Assembly (NCBI GenBank): GCA_005773095.1
Contig: SXHT01000037.1
Span: 1-10,845 of the forward strand
Direction of reading: 5' to 3'
Source: Planctomycetaceae bacterium
GTDB lineage: Bacteria > Planctomycetota > Planctomycetia > Pirellulales > PALSA-1355
DNA length: 10,845 nt
Below the pieces are notes generated by a model. It worked only from the letters and a program-made list of their open reading frames with translations, was not told the DNA's origin and did no database searches. The position numbers and the translations under genes were made by a program. Positions 7,125 through 10,845 of the stretch are shown piece by piece. How positions within the stretch are numbered: position 1 is the first letter of the stretch; every line of letters starts with the position of its first letter.

Positions 7125-8312
7125 ATGATAATCCTGGTTGCCAACCTGGGCTCCACGAGCTTCAAGTACCGGCTATTCGACATGGCCGACGAGCGCCAGC
7201 TTGCGCGCGGCGGCATCGAACGGATCGGTGCGAGTGAGAGCCCCGTGTTCGTCGAGATCGCCGGCAATCGTCGCGCGCTGTCGACTTACGTGAAAGACCA
7301 TGCCGTGGCCGTTCGCTTGTGCCTCGAACAACTGACGCATCCTGAGTCGGGTTGCTTGCAGGACGCGAAACAGGTGGCAGCGATCGGCTTCAAGGCGGTG
7401 CTTGGCGGCAGATACGGCGGCGTGCAGCGGGTAACGCCCGATCTGCTCGCCGCGATGGATGACATGGCTCACGTCGCCCCCGCCCACAATCCGCCCTACG
7501 CCAACGCCATGCGGCTGCTCAGCGAGAAGCTTCCGGAGATTCCGCTCGTGGCCGCGTTTGAGACGGGATTTCACCAGACGATTCCCGCGGCGCGCAAGTA
7601 CTACGCGGCCCCCTACGCATGGGCCGAGAATCAGCACGTGCAGCGCTGGGGCTATCATGGCGCCAGCCATCGGTACATCGGAATGCGGACCGCGCAATTG
7701 CTCCGGCGTGAAGACCTGCGGATCATCTCATGTCACTTGGGTGGCTCCAACTCGCTGTGCGCAATCCGCAGCGGTCAAAGCATCGCGACAAGCATGGGGA
7801 TGAGTCCACAATCGGGACTTGCGCATAACAATCGCGTGGGAGATTTCGATCCGTTCGCACTTCCGCTGATCATCAAGGCCACCGGAATGTCGCTGGAAGA
7901 AGTCTTGAATGAGCTGGCAGAACGAAGTGGACTGCTGGGACTCAGCGGCGTCAGCGGCGATGTGCGCGACCTGGAGGAAGCCGCCGCGAAAGGCAACGAT
8001 CGGGCCCGTCTGGCGCTGGATGTGTTTGTGGCCGGAATACGCCAATACCTAGGGTCGATGCTGGTGGCGCTCGGCGGCGCGGATGCGATCATTTTCACCG
8101 GCGGTATTGGCGAGAACGGCGTCAATATTCGCTCCCTCGTGTGTGCGGACCTGCAGGAGTTGGGCATCGTGCTCGATCAAGCCAGGAACAATTCGGCCCA
8201 TGGCGAAGCTTGTATCAGTGCGACTGAAAGTCGCGCGCAGATTTGGATCGTGCCAACGAACGAGGAGTTGATTGTGGCCCGACAAACGCAGGAGTTATTG
8301 ATAGCAAAGTAG
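7125..8312 (+). CDS. ackA: Acetate-kinase family enzyme with altered active-site pocket
   Basis: Member of the acetate/propionate kinase family, 395 residues (normal length). Its expected job is to take the acyl-phosphate made by PduL and form ATP and the free acid. Conserved features are NLGSTSFK (7-14), HNPP (121-124), FHQT (149-152), WGYHGASH (175-182), SCHLGG (202-207), TSMG (222-225), R237, FTGGIGEN (324-331) and PTNEEL (377-382). Compared by eye with Methanosarcina thermophila AckA, several key positions differ: Arg91 is K90, His94 is L93, Glu97 is R96 and catalytic Asp148 is E146, while His180, Arg241 and Glu384 equivalents remain. In this locus a lactyl-phosphate substrate is plausible (inference). 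The start is ATG 7125 (MIILVANLG); the ribosome binding site is weak. The stop codon lies in a hairpin repeat. It has no visible encapsulation peptide. Confidence 0.9.
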   Translation: MIILVANLGSTSFKYRLFDMADERQLARGGIERIGASESPVFVEIAGNRRALSTYVKDHAVAVRLCLEQLTHPESGCLQDAKQVAAIGFKAVLGGRYGGVQRVTPDLLAAMDDMAHVAPAHNPPYANAMRLLSEKLPEIPLVAAFETGFHQTIPAARKYYAAPYAWAENQHVQRWGYHGASHRYIGMRTAQLLRREDLRIISCHLGGSNSLCAIRSGQSIATSMGMSPQSGLAHNNRVGDFDPFALPLIIKATGMSLEEVLNELAERSGLLGLSGVSGDVRDLEEAAAKGNDRARLALDVFVAGIRQYLGSMLVALGGADAIIFTGGIGENGVNIRSLVCADLQELGIVLDQARNNSAHGEACISATESRAQIWIVPTNEELIVARQTQELLIAK

Positions 8313-8362
8313 GACGGATTTCCCATCCGTCCAAACACCGTCGGATTGAAAATCCGACCTAC
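8309..8362. repeat. Twin-hairpin repeat bounded by gtagg / cctac
   Basis: The unit begins gtagg (8309-8313) and ends with its complement cctac (8358-8362). Inside are two perfect hairpins: ggacggat (8312-8319) with atccgtcc (8325-8332), and gtcggatt (8340-8347) with aatccgac (8351-8358). The two hairpins are near copies in inverted order (the core cggatt is shared). It fills the 62-base gap between the kinase and BMC-P1 genes and overlaps the kinase stop codon (8310-8312). It looks like a REP-type interspersed repeat. Confidence 0.7.
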
Positions 8363-8364
8363 AC

Positions 8365-8368
8365 GAGG
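8365..8368 (+). promoter_or_regulatory. Ribosome binding site of BMC-P1
   Basis: The sequence gagg lies 6 bases before the ATG at 8375 and supports that start over the in-frame ATG at 8243, which lies inside the kinase gene. It comes immediately after the twin-hairpin repeat, so the repeat may influence its accessibility. Confidence 0.5.
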
Positions 8369-8374
8369 TCGAAT

Positions 8375-8686
8375 ATGTTCATCGCCAAGGTCACCGGTTC
8401 GATGGTTGCCACGCAAAAAGTCGTGACGCTGGTCGGCCACAAGCTGATGATCGTGGAACCGTACCGTATCGACGCAGGCGATCGCAGCCGGCTGATCAGC
8501 ACGGGGCGCACGTTTGTCGCGGTCGATACCGTGGGCGTGGGTGAAGGCGAGTTTGTGCTGATCACCCAAGGTTCGAGCGCCCGCCAAACACCGGAAACCA
8601 AGAATCTGCCGATCGACACGGTCATTGTCGGAATCATCGACGCCGTTCACATCGACGGCGTCAACGTATTTAACCGCGAGCAGTAA
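8375..8686 (+). CDS. BMC-P shell pentamer protein 1 (EutN/CcmL family)
   Basis: A 103-residue EutN/CcmL-type vertex protein whose pentamers cap the corners of the microcompartment. Family signatures are the opening FIAKVTGSMVATQK (2-15), the strand LMIVEPYRI (24-32), VAVDTVGVGEGEFVLITQGSSAR (48-70) and the closing IVGIIDAV. It differs from its two paralogues in this operon by the VGVGEGE turn instead of GAGAGE, so the three pentamers are probably not interchangeable. It lies 62 bases after the kinase, across a hairpin repeat, and 8 bases before the dehydrogenase gene. Confidence 0.93.
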   Translation: MFIAKVTGSMVATQKVVTLVGHKLMIVEPYRIDAGDRSRLISTGRTFVAVDTVGVGEGEFVLITQGSSARQTPETKNLPIDTVIVGIIDAVHIDGVNVFNREQ

Positions 8687-8694
8687 TCCCGACT

Positions 8695-10149
8695 ATGCAA
8701 GCCAGCGAAGACCTGATCCGCAACGTCGTGCAACAAGTTCTGGCCGAAATCGGCAAGGGCGCCCGCGGCGCCGCCCCGCCGCCGGGCGGCAACGGCAAGA
8801 GCTTCCGGGGCCGCCATGGCGTTTTCACGTGCGTCGATGAAGCCGTCACCGCGGCTACGCATGCCTTCGACGAGTTGAGCGATCGCACGATCGAAGACCG
8901 CAAACGGATCATCGACCATATCCGCCGCATCTCCATCGACCAGTCCGTGGAATTGGGCACGATGGAAATGGAAGAGACCAAAATTGGTCGCTTGAAGCAC
9001 AAGATCGAAAAGCTCCGGATCCTCGGCGAACGCACCCCCGGCGTGGAGTTCATGCGCAGCGAAGTGTTTAGCGGCGATCACGGCCTGGCGGTGATTGAAC
9101 ATGCGCCGTTTGGCGTGATTGCCGCGATTACGCCGGTCACGCACTCGCTCCCCACCGTCACCGGAAATGCGGTCAGCATGATCGCCGGCGGCAACACGCT
9201 GGTCGTCAATCCACATCCCGGTGGCAAACGCGTGGCCGCTGAAGGCGTGCGGCGATTCAATGAAGCCATCGAGCGCGATCTGGGCATCGACAACGTAATC
9301 TGCCTGATCGCCGAGCCGACCATTGAATCGGCCAACGCCCTGTTCGCACATCGAGGCGTCAAAATGATTTGCGTCACCGGCGGCCCCGCGGTGGCCAAGG
9401 CCGCCTTGCAATCAAGCAAGAAAGCCGTCGTTGCCGGGCCCGGAAATCCCCCCGTGGTTGTCGATGAAACGGCCGATCTCGATCGTGCGGCACGGTGCAT
9501 CATTCAGGGGGGCGCGTACGACAACGGCTTGCTGTGCATTTCCGAAAAGGAAATCTTCGTGGTCGCAAGCGTTTTCGACCGATTGATGTCCGCGATGGAA
9601 CGCGCCGGCGCGGTCAGACTCAATGCCCGGGAGATCGAGGCGCTCACGAAGCTGGCCATTACCCGCATCGGCGAAGGCGATCATCAACATCAGGTGGCCG
9701 CGAAAGACTTCATTGGCAAAGACGCGGCGCTGTTGGCCAAGGCCATCGGCAAAACCATTCCGTCCGAGGTGGAGCTGATCTTCGGCGAGACCGACGAGCA
9801 CAACCCGTTTGTGGCGGTCGAGCAGATGATGCCGTTCATCCCCTTCGTGCGCTGCCGCGACGCGGATGAGGCGATCGCCAAGGCGAAGCATTACGAACAC
9901 GGCTTCCGACACACGGCGATCATTCACAGCAACAATGTGCGCAACATGACCAGGATGGGCCGCGCGCTTGATACCACGCTGTTTGTGAAGAACGGTCCCA
10001 GCATGGCTGCAGTCGGCTTGGGCGGCGAGGGATACTTGTCGTTCTCGATAGCCACGCCGACGGGTGAAGGGGTAACGACGCCGCTGACGTTCACGCGCGA
10101 GCGGCGATGTTCACTGATTGATGACCTAAGAATTATTGGAAAACCATAA
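8695..10149 (+). CDS. pduP: CoA-acylating aldehyde dehydrogenase (EutE/PduP family)
   Basis: Oxidises an aldehyde to acyl-CoA with NAD+ and CoA inside the microcompartment; in PVM loci the aldehyde is most likely L-lactaldehyde (known from the system, inferred here). The protein has 484 residues. The catalytic cysteine is C281 in NGLLCISEKE; other family stretches are IEHAPFGVIAAITPVTHSLP (134-153), VNPHPGGKR (171-179) and VTGGPAVAKAA (227-237). The first 20 residues, with SEDLIRNVVQQVLAEIG, form an amphipathic helix followed by a Gly/Pro-rich linker (21-40), the layout of an encapsulation peptide, which supports ATG 8695 as start. The stop codon is immediately followed by the ATG of BMC-P2 (taaatg), so the two are translationally linked. 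Confidence 0.93.
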   Translation: MQASEDLIRNVVQQVLAEIGKGARGAAPPPGGNGKSFRGRHGVFTCVDEAVTAATHAFDELSDRTIEDRKRIIDHIRRISIDQSVELGTMEMEETKIGRLKHKIEKLRILGERTPGVEFMRSEVFSGDHGLAVIEHAPFGVIAAITPVTHSLPTVTGNAVSMIAGGNTLVVNPHPGGKRVAAEGVRRFNEAIERDLGIDNVICLIAEPTIESANALFAHRGVKMICVTGGPAVAKAALQSSKKAVVAGPGNPPVVVDETADLDRAARCIIQGGAYDNGLLCISEKEIFVVASVFDRLMSAMERAGAVRLNAREIEALTKLAITRIGEGDHQHQVAAKDFIGKDAALLAKAIGKTIPSEVELIFGETDEHNPFVAVEQMMPFIPFVRCRDADEAIAKAKHYEHGFRHTAIIHSNNVRNMTRMGRALDTTLFVKNGPSMAAVGLGGEGYLSFSIATPTGEGVTTPLTFTRERRCSLIDDLRIIGKP

Positions 10150-10410
10150 ATGCAAGTCGGCTTCGTCATCGGCACGGCCACCGCGACGGTCAAGCATCCC
10201 TCCCTCAACGGTTGGAAGTTGCTCGTCGTGCAGCCCTACCTGGCCGATGGCCGGACGCCTGACGGCGAACCCGTATTGGCCGTTGATTCGCTCGGCGCCG
10301 GCGCCGGCGAACAGGTGCTCATGACCAGCGACGGCAAGGGCACGAGAACTTTATTGAAAAATGAAAACACCCCCGTCCGCTGGAGCGTGATGGGGATTGT
10401 GGATGAATAA
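10150..10410 (+). CDS. BMC-P shell pentamer protein 2 (EutN/CcmL family)
   Basis: An 86-residue vertex pentamer protein, the shortest and most canonical of the three in this operon. It starts MQVGFVIGTATATVKHPSL, then KLLVVQPY (23-30), AVDSLGAGAGEQVLMTSDGKGTR (44-66) and ends MGIVDE, all standard EutN/CcmL features including the GAGAGE turn. Its ATG directly abuts the dehydrogenase stop codon with no room for a normal ribosome binding site, implying translation by reinitiation or coupling. Its own stop at 10408-10410 in turn abuts an ATG at 10411. Confidence 0.94.
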   Translation: MQVGFVIGTATATVKHPSLNGWKLLVVQPYLADGRTPDGEPVLAVDSLGAGAGEQVLMTSDGKGTRTLLKNENTPVRWSVMGIVDE

Positions 10411-10515
10411 ATGGAGCGCGGTCGGGAGTTCAACCCCTACCCATCCAAGGTCACCCCAAGGATGATCGCCGGGCCTCAGGCGACCTGCCGGCAGGTCCGA
10501 AACAGCCATCGAATT
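10411..10515 (+). other. Leader between BMC-P2 and BMC-P3, open in frame
   Basis: This stretch of 105 bases is either untranslated or encodes a 35-residue N-terminal extension of BMC-P3. An ATG at 10411 abuts the previous stop codon (taaatg) exactly as at the dehydrogenase/BMC-P2 junction, and the frame runs unbroken into BMC-P3. The encoded segment is basic (several Arg) and has no family resemblance. It also contains a 16-bp palindrome, which argues for a non-coding repeat. Confidence 0.4.
10482..10497. repeat. Perfect 16-bp palindrome
   Basis: The sequence gacctgccggcaggtc is a perfect palindrome without a loop. It is preceded by a weaker 5-bp stem (tcgcc and ggcga, 10466-10483). It sits 18 bases before the BMC-P3 start. 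It could be part of an interspersed repeat or a protein-binding site in the operon interior. Confidence 0.5.
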
Positions 10516-10812
10516 ATGCGAATCGGCGAGATTATCGGCAGCGTGACCTTGAATCGCTCGCACCCGAGTTTAGCGGGTGCAAGTTACAAACTGGTGGTGC
10601 CGTTGTCGCATGCCAACCTGACCGGCGCAGCGCCGATCACGGCCGAAGAGTTGGTCGTATTCGACGAATGGGGCGCCGGAATTGGCAGCCACATCGCCAT
10701 CAGAGAAGGTGGCGAAGCTGCTCAGCCGTTTTATCCCGACATGAAACCGATTGACGCGTACAACGCAGCAATCCTCGACCAAATCCACCTTCGAGAAAAC
10801 CTGCGCACTTAA
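10516..10812 (+). CDS. BMC-P shell pentamer protein 3 (EutN/CcmL family)
   Basis: The third vertex-pentamer paralogue, 98 residues from ATG 10516. The opening MRIGEIIGSVTLNRSHPSL is the classic family start, followed by KLVVPL and VVFDEWGAGIGSHIAIREGGEAAQPF. The C-terminus (KPIDAYNAAILDQIHL) corresponds to the usual pVDaxivgIvD strand but is more divergent than in BMC-P1 and BMC-P2. No ribosome binding site is obvious before 10516, so initiation at 10411 or coupled translation is possible. Three BMC-P genes together with two BMC-H genes is the shell set described for PVM-type microcompartments, so this gene completes that set. Confidence 0.9.
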   Translation: MRIGEIIGSVTLNRSHPSLAGASYKLVVPLSHANLTGAAPITAEELVVFDEWGAGIGSHIAIREGGEAAQPFYPDMKPIDAYNAAILDQIHLRENLRT

Positions 10813-10826
10813 CACCACGTTGCTCC

Positions 10827-10845
10827 ATGGATATTCGACCACGGA
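10827..10845 (+). CDS. Possible start of the next operon gene, cut by the window edge
   Basis: An ATG at 10827, 14 bases after BMC-P3, opens a frame reading MDIRPR to the edge. Spacing and orientation fit another operon member, but six residues cannot identify a family and no clear ribosome binding site is visible. Confidence 0.25.

Noticed and set aside
1..10845. CRISPR array, tRNA or rRNA genes, phage or complete insertion-sequence genes
   Set aside because: No regularly spaced repeats, no cloverleaf-like segment, and no transposase or phage protein was seen on either strand.

Overview
All genes in this window lie on the + strand. It reads as chromosomal DNA from a planctomycete (Planctomycetota, plausibly the Pirellulales group). 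I infer this from the gene set, a PVM-type (Planctomycetes-Verrucomicrobia) bacterial microcompartment locus with two BMC-H and three BMC-P shell genes and no BMC-T in view, and from the GC-rich coding style with short hairpin repeats scattered between genes. No lineage marker such as rRNA is present.

Region 1 (1-392) has no gene. It holds two stem-loop repeats (8-59 and 58-133) and a 136-bp inverted-repeat element (251-386). That element is flanked by an 8-bp direct repeat whose right copy contains the first two bases of the ileS start codon, as expected for a MITE-like insertion. Region 2 (393-4369) is a housekeeping pair: ileS, a type-2-like isoleucyl-tRNA synthetase, overlapping purN, a GAR formyltransferase. 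Region 3 (4370-4849) is about 480 bp without a gene. Its left part shows nothing convincing. Its right part is AT-rich with a candidate promoter and short repeats, and probably controls the operon that follows.

Region 4 (4850 to the right edge) is the microcompartment operon: a DeoR-family regulator, pduL (phosphate acyltransferase), two BMC-H hexamer genes, an acetate-kinase homologue, BMC-P1, a CoA-acylating aldehyde dehydrogenase, BMC-P2 and BMC-P3. A possible next gene starts at 10827 and runs off the edge. By analogy with the system characterised in Planctopirus limnophila, L-fucose and L-rhamnose breakdown yields lactaldehyde. The dehydrogenase turns this into lactyl-CoA inside the shell, PduL exchanges CoA for phosphate, and the kinase makes ATP and lactate. 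PduL and the dehydrogenase both begin with a short amphipathic helix that looks like an encapsulation peptide. The aldolase and the alcohol/lactaldehyde redox enzymes are not in the window and would be expected downstream.

The most interesting points are: (i) the kinase, which keeps the acetate-kinase fold motifs but has substitutions at several acetate-pocket and catalytic positions, as might suit a hydroxy-acyl substrate; (ii) the MITE-like element at the ileS start codon; (iii) compact hairpin repeats in most gaps between microcompartment genes, one of which supplies the kinase stop codon; and (iv) BMC-P3, which has two plausible starts.
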